Assembly (NCBI RefSeq): GCF_947503415.1
Contig: NZ_CANNDS010000002.1
Span: 806,001 to 870,000 of the forward strand
Direction: 5' to 3'
Source of the DNA: an uncultured Tateyamaria sp.
GTDB lineage: Bacteria > Pseudomonadota > Alphaproteobacteria > Rhodobacterales > Rhodobacteraceae
Length of the DNA stretch: 64,000 bases
Position 1 is the first letter of the stretch. Every line of letters begins with the position of its first letter. Position numbers and translations under genes: made by a program. Below, piece by piece: positions 33,785-42,753 of this stretch. The notes under the pieces are model-generated. The model saw only the letters and a program-made list of their open reading frames with translations. It had not been told where the DNA came from and did not search any database.

Positions 33785-34822
33785 TTACTCGAAGTTGTAA
33801 GGCACACCGGCTTGGTTGATGACGCTGTTGTACTCCTTGAAGATGTTGACGATCTTCTGGTGTACCTCGCCTTCCTGAGCCACTTCTTCCCAGAACTCCT
33901 TGGCGGCGTTCTCAACCTCCGCCCACTCGCTGGCCGGAACCGACCGCAACTCCAGCTTGTCACCATTGGCACGCAATGCGGCCTCGCCACCCCAATACCA
34001 TTGGTTGCGGTAGGTGTGCCCTGCTTCGGTTGCAGCCATCACCACCGACTTGAGGTGATCGGGCAACTCGGCCCAACGTTCTTCGTTCACGAACCAGGAC
34101 CCGATCCACGCGCCCGAGATGTTGTTGGTCAGGAAGTAATCGGTCACATCGGCCCATCCCACGGTGTAATCCTCGGTGATGCCGGACCACGCCATACCGT
34201 CCAGCTCGCCGGTCTGCACCGCGACCTCGGCATCCTCGTACGGAATGTTCACAGGCACCACGCCAAACTTGGCAAGGAAACGGCCGGCAGTCGGGAAGGT
34301 ATATAGCTTGAGCCCGTCAAGATCGGCGACGGACGTGATTTCCTTCTTGGTGTTGAAATTGCAAGGGTCCTGCCCCGCTGCCGACAGCCATTTGACACCG
34401 ACCTTGGCGTATTCCTCTTCCCAGATTTCTTTGAGCCCGTACTGGTTGAACAGCACCGGTACATCGAGAATGTGCTTGGTTGCAAACGGGAAATAACCCC
34501 CGAACTGGCGCAGGGGCGTGGGAGACGCCATGGAGTCGTCGTCCGAATGCACACCGTCGATTGTGCCGCGTTGCAGAGCCTGAAACAACTCGCCCGTCGG
34601 AACGATCTGGTCGGCGTAGAACAGTTCGACCTCAAGCTCTCCGTTGGAGTTGGCGTTGATGTAGTCGATGACCGGCTTGGTCACATGTTCGCCCAAGGCA
34701 CTGCCCGCATAGGTCTGGAAACGCCATTTGATCGCAGACTGCGCTTTGACAATCGAAGGGGTCGCCAACGTGGCGGCCGCGCCGATACCCGCGGATGATA
34801 AAAACTTGCGTCTTGTCGTCAT
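33785..34822 (-). CDS. TRAP transporter substrate-binding protein (DctP family)
   Basis: 345 residues from ATG at 34822, with a Tat-like leader (TTRRKFLSSAG, cleaved near IVKAQ). DctP fold features: WRFQTYAGSALGEHV, then ALQRGTIDGVHSDDDSMAS, GLKLYTFPTAGRFLAKFG and the VAVQTGELDGMAWSG block. The Arg that anchors substrate carboxylates in many DctP proteins is plausibly within the TAGRFLAKFG segment. Delivers substrate to the DctQM permease encoded upstream in the operon. Twin-Arg export is common in this family. The ligand is probably an organic acid or zwitterion. Confidence 0.92.
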   Translation of the reverse strand: MTTRRKFLSSAGIGAAATLATPSIVKAQSAIKWRFQTYAGSALGEHVTKPVIDYINANSNGELEVELFYADQIVPTGELFQALQRGTIDGVHSDDDSMASPTPLRQFGGYFPFATKHILDVPVLFNQYGLKEIWEEEYAKVGVKWLSAAGQDPCNFNTKKEITSVADLDGLKLYTFPTAGRFLAKFGVVPVNIPYEDAEVAVQTGELDGMAWSGITEDYTVGWADVTDYFLTNNISGAWIGSWFVNEERWAELPDHLKSVVMAATEAGHTYRNQWYWGGEAALRANGDKLELRSVPASEWAEVENAAKEFWEEVAQEGEVHQKIVNIFKEYNSVINQAGVPYNFE

Positions 34823-34885
34823 TGGTATGTCCTCTCTGTTAATGCTCTTCTCAATGTGTCCCGGCATACGGGATCTCTGTTTTTG

Positions 34886-36211
34886 TCAATTTCCATAAAC
34901 GTATCCCGGCAGCCAAAGCGCGATTTCGGGGAATGCCATGATCGTTGCCAGCGCCACGACCATCACGAGAACGAATGGCAGGATGGATGAATAGATGTCC
35001 TTCAACGAGATCTCAGGCGGCGCCATCGCGCGCATCAGGAACAGATTATAGCCAAAGGGCGGCGTCATATAAGCGATCTGCGTGGTGATCGTATACAGCA
35101 CGCCGTACCAGATCAGATCAAAGCCAAGCGCACCTACAAGCGGTACGTAAAGGGGCGCAACAATCACCAGCATTGCGGTATCGTCCAGGAAAGTGCCCAT
35201 CAGGATGAAGCTGAGCTGCATCAGGATCAGGATCATCCAAGGGCTCAGGCCCAGCTTTTCCGTGAACAGGCTTTCGATGGCCTTGACCGCGCCGAGCCCA
35301 TCAAAGACCGCGCCAAAGGCCAGGGCCGCAAGGATGATCCACATGAACATGCAGGAAATGCCCAGTGTCTTGCGCACGGACGTTTCAAAGACTTCGCGAG
35401 TCATGCGACCCTTGAGCACAGCGGCCAGAAAGGCTGCGATGGCACCGATAGCTGAACTTTCGACAAGCGACGTCCAGCCGTTCACGAACGGCACCATCAT
35501 CGCGAAGAAGATGAACAGCGGCAGCAAGCCCGCGCCAAGAAGTCGTATCTTTTCGCCCATCGGAATGTCGCGTTCTTTCTTGGGCAGAACGGGACCAAGC
35601 GACGGGTTTAGGCGACATCGGATCACAATGTAGATCACGAACATCGCGGCCATCATCAGTCCTGGTAAAACGCCCGCAAGCCACAATTGGCCCACCGGTT
35701 GGCGGGCAATCATTGCATAAAGCACCAGCACAACGGATGGCGGTACAAGGATGCCAAGCGATGATCCGGCTTGGATCACGCCGGTAACCATTCGTTTGTC
35801 ATAGCCGCGCTTCAGCAACTCGGGCAGCGCGATGGTGGCTCCGATGGCCATGCCTGCCACCGACAGACCGTTCATCGCCGAGATCAGGACCATCAACCCG
35901 ATTGTGCCCACGGCCAAACCGCCTGACAGGCCGCCCATCCAGACGTGGAACATTTTGTACAGATCATCGGCGATTTTCGATTCCGACAGGACGTAACCCA
36001 TGAAAATGAACATCGGCAGCGTCAGCAGAGGATACCACTTCATCAGCTTGATCGCGGCAGCAAAACCAAGGTCGTACCCGCCCCGGTCCCCCCACAAGAA
36101 GAACGCGGCGACCACAGCCACAAAGCCAATCGCACCGAATACACGCTGGCCCGTCAGAAGCATCAGCATCATGGACGAGAACATGAGGATGGCGATGACC
36201 TCGTAGGACAT
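34886..36211 (-). CDS. TRAP transporter large permease (DctM)
   Basis: 441 residues from ATG at 36211; A of ATG is shared with the TGA stop of dctQ. About twelve membrane segments, with the family sequence PLLTLPMFIFMGYVL, LVPPSVVLVLYAMIARQPVG and the repeat-related MGTFLDDTAMLVIVAPLYVP. A Na+-coupled importer with DctQ and DctP. The last residues (MAFPEIALWLPGYVY) are typical of the complete C-terminus. A longer reading from 36328 lies inside dctQ and is rejected. Confidence 0.93.
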   Translation of the reverse strand: MSYEVIAILMFSSMMLMLLTGQRVFGAIGFVAVVAAFFLWGDRGGYDLGFAAAIKLMKWYPLLTLPMFIFMGYVLSESKIADDLYKMFHVWMGGLSGGLAVGTIGLMVLISAMNGLSVAGMAIGATIALPELLKRGYDKRMVTGVIQAGSSLGILVPPSVVLVLYAMIARQPVGQLWLAGVLPGLMMAAMFVIYIVIRCRLNPSLGPVLPKKERDIPMGEKIRLLGAGLLPLFIFFAMMVPFVNGWTSLVESSAIGAIAAFLAAVLKGRMTREVFETSVRKTLGISCMFMWIILAALAFGAVFDGLGAVKAIESLFTEKLGLSPWMILILMQLSFILMGTFLDDTAMLVIVAPLYVPLVGALGFDLIWYGVLYTITTQIAYMTPPFGYNLFLMRAMAPPEISLKDIYSSILPFVLVMVVALATIMAFPEIALWLPGYVYGN

Positions 36212-36732
36212 CAGACTTTGGCCCCCATATCGTGGCCCCTGATACGCAGGATGTCCTTGAAGAACTCGGAAATCGCCTGCAGCAGCATCAGGAAGATACC
36301 GACCAGCATGATCGCCTTGATCGGCCACAGGTACGGTCGCCAGACCGAAGAACTGCGCTCACCCCCATAGCTGATGGAATACTGAAAGCTCTCCCACCCT
36401 CCCCAGAGCAAAAAGATCAGATACACGATCAAAAAGATCACTGTCATCGCATCGATCTGCGCTTTGCGATGGTCGCTCCATTCGCCATAGAGCAGGTCCA
36501 TCCGCACGTTCGACCCCATCTGGATCGAGTAAGGCCCGCCAAGCATGTAGTAGGCGACCATTGCGAATTGGGCGACTTCCAGCGTCCAAAGCGACGGCAC
36601 AAAGAACGTCTTGCTGATCGAGGACCAAAGCAGGATCGCCATCATAGCAAAGATGCCGTACATCACGACCCGCCCGATGCGATAATTCATGGCATCGACG
36701 ATTTTGATGTATTTCATGACGGCGCTCAGCAT
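36211..36732 (-). CDS. TRAP transporter small permease (DctQ)
   Basis: 173 residues with four membrane segments, as expected for DctQ. Family feature QMGSNVRMDLLYG lies after the second segment. The ATG at 36732 overlaps the upstream stop by seven bases; an ATG five codons later is possible. Pairs with DctM through a one-base overlap. The neighbouring order amidohydrolase, Q, M, P is a single operon. Confidence 0.88.
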   Translation of the reverse strand: MLSAVMKYIKIVDAMNYRIGRVVMYGIFAMMAILLWSSISKTFFVPSLWTLEVAQFAMVAYYMLGGPYSIQMGSNVRMDLLYGEWSDHRKAQIDAMTVIFLIVYLIFLLWGGWESFQYSISYGGERSSSVWRPYLWPIKAIMLVGIFLMLLQAISEFFKDILRIRGHDMGAKV

Positions 36733-37484
36733 GCCGCCGCCTCAAGGCTCGCCAACGCGCGCTGTATCCAAGCGGAAAGCGTATCGGCCATGGCAGATTG
36801 AGAGGCATCATCCGCGACAAGGTCGTTGCGCACCTCCAGCATGACATTCAAAAAACCACCCGGTAGCGCGTGTTCCTTCAACGTGTGCGTCACCCCGTCA
36901 CCAGGGCCGTATGGCTCATTGCGGCGAACAATGTGATCTGCATCGGCTTCCGACAACAGCGCGTCTGCGAGACGAGTATCCGTATCATGCAGAATGCCAA
37001 TTTCCACATCGCGCCGCGCGCCATGGTAGATCGGGGTGAAGCTGTGGACGGTGATGAGGATCGGCTCATCCAGTTCCGCAACGGCCTGCGACACGGCCTG
37101 CCGAAACGGCTCGTAATAGGTGTTGATACGGTCGGACTTCTGGGCCGCGCTCAAGTTTGCATTTCCGGGGATGTCTGTGATTTCACTACGTTCGGGCATT
37201 GCGTCACGTGCTTCCGGAGGACGATTGCAGTCGTAGACAAGCCGTGAGGTTTTCGCCGCGATCAACGTTGCATCCAGCCGTTTCGCCAATCGTTCCGCCA
37301 ATGGCAGCGCCCCAAGGTCCCAAGCAATATGGCTTTTGAGCGCCTCCCCAGACAGGCCCAAATCGCTGAAATATTCTGGTATTTTCGAACTTGCGTGTTC
37401 GCAGACCACAACCAGGGATGACGGCGCTTCGGCTTTGCGCACATCAACAATGGCGTCATCCAACGGACGGTTCAGGTGATTCAT
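36726..37484 (-). CDS. N-formylglutamate amidohydrolase family protein
   Basis: 252 residues from ATG at 37484, with GGGAG upstream. Family signatures are VVCEHASSKIP, AWDLGALPLAERLAKRLDA, RLVYDCNRPP and ILITVHSFTPIYHGARRDVE; conserved His, Asp and Glu residues in these would bind zinc. Members hydrolyse N-formyl-L-glutamate in histidine degradation, but there are no hut genes here. In this setting it may cleave a glutamate conjugate made by the local GS-like ligase, or a related acyl-amino acid. First gene of the operon and divergent from the RpiR regulator. Confidence 0.85.
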   Translation of the reverse strand: MNHLNRPLDDAIVDVRKAEAPSSLVVVCEHASSKIPEYFSDLGLSGEALKSHIAWDLGALPLAERLAKRLDATLIAAKTSRLVYDCNRPPEARDAMPERSEITDIPGNANLSAAQKSDRINTYYEPFRQAVSQAVAELDEPILITVHSFTPIYHGARRDVEIGILHDTDTRLADALLSEADADHIVRRNEPYGPGDGVTHTLKEHALPGGFLNVMLEVRNDLVADDASQSAMADTLSAWIQRALASLEAAAC

Positions 37485-37531
37485 TCCGGCTCCCACTATG
37501 GAAACGTCTTGCCAAGCGCGGTTTCTGTCAA

Positions 37532-37584
37532 CACAATTGTGAGAAATTAATTACAGGACCAACAGTTCTGTTAATTTTCTGCAC
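37532..37584. promoter_or_regulatory. Inverted repeat, candidate RpiR operator
   Basis: Between the two divergent starts there is a perfect palindrome CACAATTGTG (37532-37541). Overlapping it is a longer imperfect inverted repeat: GTGAGAAATTAATTACAG (from 37539) faces CTGTTAATTTTCTGCAC (ending 37584). AT-rich inverted repeats in this position are the usual target of RpiR-family regulators. The site would cover both promoters. Confidence 0.5.
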
Positions 37585-37602
37585 AATCACGAGGCGTCTG
37601 AT

Positions 37603-38475
37603 ATGACCGATGCAAAGCAGACAATCTCGGATCGTATTCAAGAGAAGCTGGACGACCTGACGCGCGCTGAACGTCAGTTGGCTTTGTCGATACTGGAAAA
37701 CTATCCGGCATCCGGACTTGGTCCTTTGACGACGCTGGCAAAGGGGGCGCATGTTTCTGTGCCTACGGTTGCGCGAATGGTTCAAAAGCTTGGGTACAAA
37801 GGCTATTCAGATTTTCAGGCCGACCTGCGTGATGAACTCGGGGCCATTGCAAAAGGTCCGATTGCCAAGCACGAAACTTGGGCCGGTGCGGCGCCGTCAG
37901 AACATGTTTTAAACCGCTTCACCGAAGCCGTCATCGACAACATTCGCAACACTATGGCCCACATTGACCCGGTCGCCTTTGACGAAGCTTGCGCGCTGGT
38001 GGCCGATCAAACCCGCCATCTTTACATCGTTGGAGGTCGTATCACGCACACCTTGGCGGAATACCTGTTCATGCATCTGCAGGTCATCCGGCCAAACGTG
38101 ACCCATGTCCCGTCCACATCAAACACTTGGCCCCACTACCTTTTGAACGCCGAAGATGGAGATGTGTTCGTTATTTTCGATGTCAGACGGTACGAAAACA
38201 ATACGCTGAAGCTCGCTGAGCTCGCGCATGCGAGGCGCACCAAGATCGTATTGTTTACCGACCAATGGCGGTCGCCGGTGCATAGATTGGCCGATATCAG
38301 TCTGACAAGTCAGATCATCGTACCCTCGGCCTGGGACTCCGCCACGACGACCATGCTCCTTCTGGAAAGCATGATTTCCGCGGTGCAAACTTTGAATTGG
38401 GAAACAACCAGGGACCGGATGCAAGAGTTGGAAGACATCTTTGACAAGACAAAGCTCTTCCGAAAGTTCACCTGA
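37603..38475 (+). CDS. RpiR/MurR-family transcriptional regulator
   Basis: 290 residues. N-terminal HTH_6 domain (DLTRAERQLALSILENYP, then GPLTTLAKGAHVSVPTVARM and VQKLGYKGYSDFQ) and a C-terminal SIS domain (about 125-260) with HLYIVGGRITHTLAEYLFMH. The SIS domain normally binds a phosphosugar or related ligand, but RpiR proteins of marine alphaproteobacteria also control amine and taurine genes. Divergent from the amidohydrolase-TRAP operon and likely its local regulator. Confidence 0.9.
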   Translation: MTDAKQTISDRIQEKLDDLTRAERQLALSILENYPASGLGPLTTLAKGAHVSVPTVARMVQKLGYKGYSDFQADLRDELGAIAKGPIAKHETWAGAAPSEHVLNRFTEAVIDNIRNTMAHIDPVAFDEACALVADQTRHLYIVGGRITHTLAEYLFMHLQVIRPNVTHVPSTSNTWPHYLLNAEDGDVFVIFDVRRYENNTLKLAELAHARRTKIVLFTDQWRSPVHRLADISLTSQIIVPSAWDSATTTMLLLESMISAVQTLNWETTRDRMQELEDIFDKTKLFRKFT

Positions 38476-38601
38476 TGACGTGGGCGTTTACACACAAATT
38501 CGACAGGTAAATTTCGCTTTCGCGTCAAGGGTATATCGCGAAAAAGACGTTCTAAGTTCACGAGCGCAGAAGAACATGCGCCTTGTCCTTGACGACAGAT
38601 G

Positions 38602-39504
38602 TCACTGTTGGATCGCCTTGCGCCATTTGCCGGGCGACACACCCACATGCTTTGTGAAGGTCGATGTCATATGCGGCTGGTTCGAGAACCCGGTCGCATA
38701 GGTAATGTCGGCCAGCGACTCTGCGGTTCCAAGCAGCATTTGCTTCACCCGCGCGATGCGCCGTTCGATCAGGAACTGGGCCGGCGACTGTCCGGTCGTC
38801 GCCTTGAACGCGTGGGTAAAGCTGTACACATCCATTCCGATCAGACCGGCAACCGTGTCCATGCCGCCGATATCTTCCATCTGCTCTTCGAGGTAGGCAA
38901 CGACACGGGCCATGTCACGGTCAGCCAACGTCCGCACCTTCACATCCTTGACCTGCTCGGCGTTTTGCGACCGTAGAACCGCAACGGCCATCTGCTGAGT
39001 CAACAAATCTGCCTGCAAATCCGTGCCAATGTTCGGGCGGCGCGCCTCTTCCAGCAAGGCTTCGACCAATGTCTTGAGCCAGGGGTCAAATCTGCCGTGG
39101 AACCCGCGAGCAGCCACATTGTCAGGGTCCCCCTTGATCAGGGTCGCCGCGCAGTCCGAAAAAACTGACCGGTCAATATAGGCTTGCATGACGGTGCCCT
39201 GACCGGAAGCCCGCACTTCGAACGCAGAGTCGCATTGCAGAAAGCTCACACATCCGGGCAACAACACACCGTCCCACGTGTCGCCAAAAGCAAACTCGCC
39301 ATCGAAATGGACACGATGTGACCCCGAGAGGTAGTATTCCAAAAAGAAGAAGTCGAAGCCGGGGACGGCGATCATCGCATCCCCCTGATCCGCAACCATG
39401 GCGTTCACGCGCCGCCAATTATGACCAGTCCGCTCGCTTATGTTGGTGTTCCAGTCCTTGGCCGTGACATCAATGATGTCTGCACGTGTGATTAACCCAC
39501 TCAT
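38602..39504 (-). CDS. AraC-family regulator, paralogue 1 of a tandem set
   Basis: 300 residues from ATG at 39504, overlapping the next gene's stop as ATGA. The C-terminal double HTH ends SLADITYATGFSNQPHMTST, then FTKHVGVSPGKWRKA. The N-terminal sensor domain is AraC_binding_2-like (FFFLEYYLSGSHRVHFDGE). The C-terminal third is close to identical in residues to the second gene, while the sensor halves differ, suggesting duplication and divergence of ligand input. Targets unknown; the operon contains only regulators. Confidence 0.9.
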   Translation of the reverse strand: MSGLITRADIIDVTAKDWNTNISERTGHNWRRVNAMVADQGDAMIAVPGFDFFFLEYYLSGSHRVHFDGEFAFGDTWDGVLLPGCVSFLQCDSAFEVRASGQGTVMQAYIDRSVFSDCAATLIKGDPDNVAARGFHGRFDPWLKTLVEALLEEARRPNIGTDLQADLLTQQMAVAVLRSQNAEQVKDVKVRTLADRDMARVVAYLEEQMEDIGGMDTVAGLIGMDVYSFTHAFKATTGQSPAQFLIERRIARVKQMLLGTAESLADITYATGFSNQPHMTSTFTKHVGVSPGKWRKAIQQ

Positions 39505-40409
39505 GACCGCACCGCCTTGCGCCATTTGCCGGGGGAGACGCCGACGTGTTTGGTAAAGGTCGACGTCATGTGCGGCTGATTTGAAAAGCCAGTCGCATAG
39601 GTGATATCTGCCAGCGTGTCGTTGGTTGTTCGCAGCAACTCTTTCACACGTGACAGGCGGCGTTGGATCAGGAATTGCCCCGGGCTTTCGCCGGTTGTCG
39701 CTTTGAACGCCTTGGTAAAACTGAAGACATCCATGTTCACCAGACCGGCCAGCGTATCCATGCCGCCGATGTCCTCGATCTGTTCTTCGAGATACGAAAG
39801 GATCTGCGCCAATTGGCCTTCGGACAACGTGTGTACTTTGGGCAGTTTGATCCGTGCACGATCTCGCCGACGCAATAACAAAAGAGCGATTTCCTGAGCG
39901 ATCAGGTCAGCACGCAGGTCCGATCCCACCGCCGGGCACCGAGCCTCTTCGAGCAACTTGGCCGCAAGCATCTTGAACTGCGGATCAAACACCCCCTGAA
40001 ATCCGAGCGGCCTGGTGCTGTCCGGATCGCCCCGCAATACGCTTTCGGACGTCTCGCGAACAACGGCATCATCAATGTAGATCTGTTGGTACTTGGCGAA
40101 ACCGACAACAGTTTGCGACACGCTGGTATTTGGCTGGTTGTAGCCCACAGAGCCAGGCAACAACTTCACGTTGGTGTTTTCGCCATGCTCCATTTCCGAA
40201 TGCCCACTGAGGTCGTGTGATCCGGTCAGACAGAATTCGAGCAAGTGAAAATCAATGGACGCGCCATGGATGGCACAATCGCCTTGATCCACGACAATGG
40301 TGTTGGTGCGTTTCCAACTGTGCTGAAATGACTCCGCCAAGTCCGCATTGAATTCATTGGACATCGCCCGAACCATCGCCGGTCGCGTGATCAGCCTCGT
40401 ATCGGTCAT
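39501..40409 (-). CDS. AraC-family regulator, paralogue 2 of a tandem set
   Basis: 302 residues from ATG at 40409, coupled by ATGA on both sides. Same architecture as the preceding paralogue: sensor half with IDFHLLEFCLTGSHDLSGHS, then the conserved EEQIEDIGGMDTLAGLVNMD linker and a C-terminal HTH pair ending PHMTSTFTKHVGVSPGKWRK. The shared DIGGMDT segment, otherwise uncommon in AraC proteins, marks the pair as recent paralogues. A longer reading from 40601 lies inside the upstream gene and is rejected. Confidence 0.9.
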   Translation of the reverse strand: MTDTRLITRPAMVRAMSNEFNADLAESFQHSWKRTNTIVVDQGDCAIHGASIDFHLLEFCLTGSHDLSGHSEMEHGENTNVKLLPGSVGYNQPNTSVSQTVVGFAKYQQIYIDDAVVRETSESVLRGDPDSTRPLGFQGVFDPQFKMLAAKLLEEARCPAVGSDLRADLIAQEIALLLLRRRDRARIKLPKVHTLSEGQLAQILSYLEEQIEDIGGMDTLAGLVNMDVFSFTKAFKATTGESPGQFLIQRRLSRVKELLRTTNDTLADITYATGFSNQPHMTSTFTKHVGVSPGKWRKAVRS

Positions 40410-41326
40410 GTCAGCTTTCCCGCACGGTAGTTGACAAGCGACACGCCCGTCTGCGCTCGGAATGCCGCATCCAATTCCGCGACGCTCTTGTAGCCAACTT
40501 GGCGGGCCAACGCCTCGTTGCTCATCTTCTTGCCAGATGCGTGAAGCCACGCCTGAACGATGCCAATACGGCGTTCGTTGCGGTAGCTTTCGATACTGCA
40601 TCCCGTTTCGGCAGCGAACCCCTTGGCCAGCCTGTAGACACCGACATCCACGGCACGCGCCATGTCTTCCAGCGTGAAATCGCGGGTGAGATGCGCTTCG
40701 ATGAAATCCACGGCGCGCCCGAACTGGAGGTCACTCAGATCGATGCCTGTACCCTCTCGCGTGTCGGGAACGGACACAAAATCATACAGTTGAGAAGCAA
40801 GCTGCAAGCCCATCGTATCGGCCCACACAGCTGAACGCCATTGTGCACCGGACTGGATGCTTTGAACCGTTTCCCGCATGGCCATGTGGTGTCGGCCCGA
40901 AAACCCTTCGAGATCCATGGGAGAGAACGCACGGTTGCTGCGGCGCTCCGCGACACATGAAAGGACCTCGGGTTGCACCAGCACATGGGTGCTTGTGGCC
41001 CGCCCCGCCATTTCGAACGTGGCTGACTGGCCTGCGGGAAGAAAGCACAATGTCCCAGGCTCCACGATCGAGCGCCGGGGATCCTTCAGCGCATCGAACG
41101 AGATGTCCGCCAATCCAAATCCATGGGTGCACAACGCAAGAAAGTGGCTTTGAAGGGGCGGGCTTTCAAAGGCTTCATTGCCTTGTTCGACCTCCAGCGC
41201 TTCGAGACCACTCCAATCGGAAGCTATCGTTGAGCCGGAAATGACCGCAGATGTCTCGGTCTCGAGAAAGTCGACAAAGCCTGCCTCGTCGACAGGATCA
41301 GGTTTATCTGCGCCTTGCTTGGACAT
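40406..41326 (-). CDS. AraC-family regulator, third member of the tandem set
   Basis: 306 residues from ATG at 41326, preceded by GGAAGG. It is more distant from the other two: its HTH end reads MSNEALARQVGYKSVAELDA then AFRAQTGVSLVNYR, and the first HTH is DFTLEDMARAVDVGVYRLAK. The sensor half keeps the family layout (LQSHFLALCTHGFGLADISF, then PGTLCFLPAGQSA). First gene of the three; its ATGA-coupled stop drives the second. The 5' flank to the Dps-like gene is about 125 bases and holds its promoter. Confidence 0.88.
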   Translation of the reverse strand: MSKQGADKPDPVDEAGFVDFLETETSAVISGSTIASDWSGLEALEVEQGNEAFESPPLQSHFLALCTHGFGLADISFDALKDPRRSIVEPGTLCFLPAGQSATFEMAGRATSTHVLVQPEVLSCVAERRSNRAFSPMDLEGFSGRHHMAMRETVQSIQSGAQWRSAVWADTMGLQLASQLYDFVSVPDTREGTGIDLSDLQFGRAVDFIEAHLTRDFTLEDMARAVDVGVYRLAKGFAAETGCSIESYRNERRIGIVQAWLHASGKKMSNEALARQVGYKSVAELDAAFRAQTGVSLVNYRAGKLT

Positions 41327-41450
41327 GAACACCTTCCGATCTCGCGGCAACTCGAACCAAAACTGATTATCTGATCAATGACCTTTTTTTGGCACCTTTC
41401 AGATAGCCTACACCAAGATGTCTGCCATGCCTAACTGTTGCACGAAATTG

Positions 41451-41900
41451 CTATTCTTTGGCAGAAATGAGCCCCAGGCGATGGCGATGCGCCCGATGCA
41501 TATCGATGCGCCCGGCCAGAAAAACCATGGTTGCAAGTTCATCAGCATCCCGTGCCACATCTATGGCCGCGCTGATGGACAGCTTGGCCTGCGTGTGCCC
41601 TTTGTAGAGCTTGTCGACCATGTCCGACAGGATTGGCAGGTCTCCGCCGGACGGAGGGTTCACGGCGACCACACCGTCAGAATAGTCAAAAATCGGTTGC
41701 CCGCCGAGACCAAGAATCTGTTGTGCAATTGGTCCAATCGCATCCCTCATTTCATTGGCCTGATCGTGCAAACACTGACGGACCAGCTCTGAACCCGGGC
41801 CAGACGCATTCCATTCGTAGCTTCGTGTGGTGCGGTGAATGCGGCAGGTGTTGCCAAGGATATGGCACAGCGCATCGCAGATCTCAGCCCGATTTGTCAT
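41451..41900 (-). CDS. Dps-fold protein lacking ferroxidase ligands
   Basis: 149 residues. A gapless alignment from memory to Listeria Dps around HWYMRGHNFFTLHEKMDDL is possible: YEWNASGPGSELVRQCLHDQ and then ANEMRDAIGPIAQQILGLGG, ending at the family GGxP. Trp, Gly-Pro and the GLGGQP turn are kept, but all five iron ligands are changed (His31 to Glu, His43 to Arg, Asp47 to His, Asp58 to Gly, Glu62 to Gln). A four-helix Dps-like bundle without iron oxidation is therefore likely. ATGA overlap with the upstream ATPase gene couples the two. Role unknown. Confidence 0.72.
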   Translation of the reverse strand: MTNRAEICDALCHILGNTCRIHRTTRSYEWNASGPGSELVRQCLHDQANEMRDAIGPIAQQILGLGGQPIFDYSDGVVAVNPPSGGDLPILSDMVDKLYKGHTQAKLSISAAIDVARDADELATMVFLAGRIDMHRAHRHRLGLISAKE

Positions 41901-42544
41901 AGCGTCCCCTTTCCCAAGTTGATTTCCCTGTCCGCCGCGACCGGTACCGAGAACCCCAACCGTGTGCCGTTGGGGCCAGACGCCACCAATTCAAGTTGTC
42001 CGCCTGCGATGCTGACAAGCAAAGCCGCCGTATCCAGGCCAGAGCCTTTCCGATGCACGCGAGACGTTGCGCCCTGTTCGAACCACTTGAACATACCGTC
42101 CGGCATACCGGGACCGTTATCCGCCACCTGAACGAAGAGACGACCGCGATATTGCGTCGTCATAACGTCGATACGCCCAGCCGTTTGTCCCCGCATCGCG
42201 TGCACCGCGTTGGACACCAGTTCACCAAGGACTTCCGCAAGGAACGGCTGCTGACAATCGAAATCAATATCGTCCAGCACGTGCAGATAAAGCGCACAAG
42301 GCCGTGCAGCCATTTGCGGTGATTGGCGTTGACCGGCCTTGATCGCGCCCAGAATCTTGGTCAGGCATGCGGCGCCACGGGGTTCCGCCCCGCCGTCCGC
42401 TTCGGATGCTTCGACGCTTGAACTTCTGACCTGACCGGCGCTTTGCACGACACGCATCTCGCCCGCGAAATGCAACACGGGTCGTGTGATGACCTCGTCG
42501 CACGCGTCCAGTATTTCTGCACTCCAATTCACACTCTTATTCAT
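41897..42544 (-). CDS. Stand-alone histidine-kinase-type ATPase protein A
   Basis: 215 residues from ATG at 42544 (AAGGA upstream). The second half is a GHKL ATPase domain: N box LGELVSNAVHAM, G1 box VQVADNGPGMP, G2 box KGSGLDTAALLVS. No recognisable dimerisation/phosphoacceptor helix, sensor domain or receiver is visible; the N-terminal 100 residues are low in similarity to anything I know. It could be an RsbW-like kinase or an orphan kinase partner. Coupled by ATGA to the Dps-like gene and preceded 209 bases upstream by a second protein of the same kind. Confidence 0.85.
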   Translation of the reverse strand: MNKSVNWSAEILDACDEVITRPVLHFAGEMRVVQSAGQVRSSSVEASEADGGAEPRGAACLTKILGAIKAGQRQSPQMAARPCALYLHVLDDIDFDCQQPFLAEVLGELVSNAVHAMRGQTAGRIDVMTTQYRGRLFVQVADNGPGMPDGMFKWFEQGATSRVHRKGSGLDTAALLVSIAGGQLELVASGPNGTRLGFSVPVAADREINLGKGTL

Positions 42545-42753
42545 GGCTTTTCCTTGCACACTGCGAAAAACGGCGGTGAGTATTGCATAAATGCGTCCCG
42601 CTCGCGTTACCGGATGACAGGGCGCGAGCGAGACGTAAGAGGCGGGCAAACGGGACAGGACCCGCCTCGGATGCTGTCTGGAGCGAGGTGTTGATGCCAA
42701 GCGAGAGGTGCGCGGCATGCCAGACAGAGAACTATTGAAGTGGCGCGACTGTT

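Noticed and set aside
29833..37484. Reading the amidohydrolase as part of histidine degradation (HutG).
   Set aside because: No hutH, hutU, hutI or hutF genes are present, and the operon partners fit amine oxidation better.
38518..38543. TTTCGCG/CGCGAAA inverted repeat between convergent regulator genes.
   Set aside because: Perfect 7-bp arms but no T-tract on either strand; may be chance or a weak bidirectional terminator.
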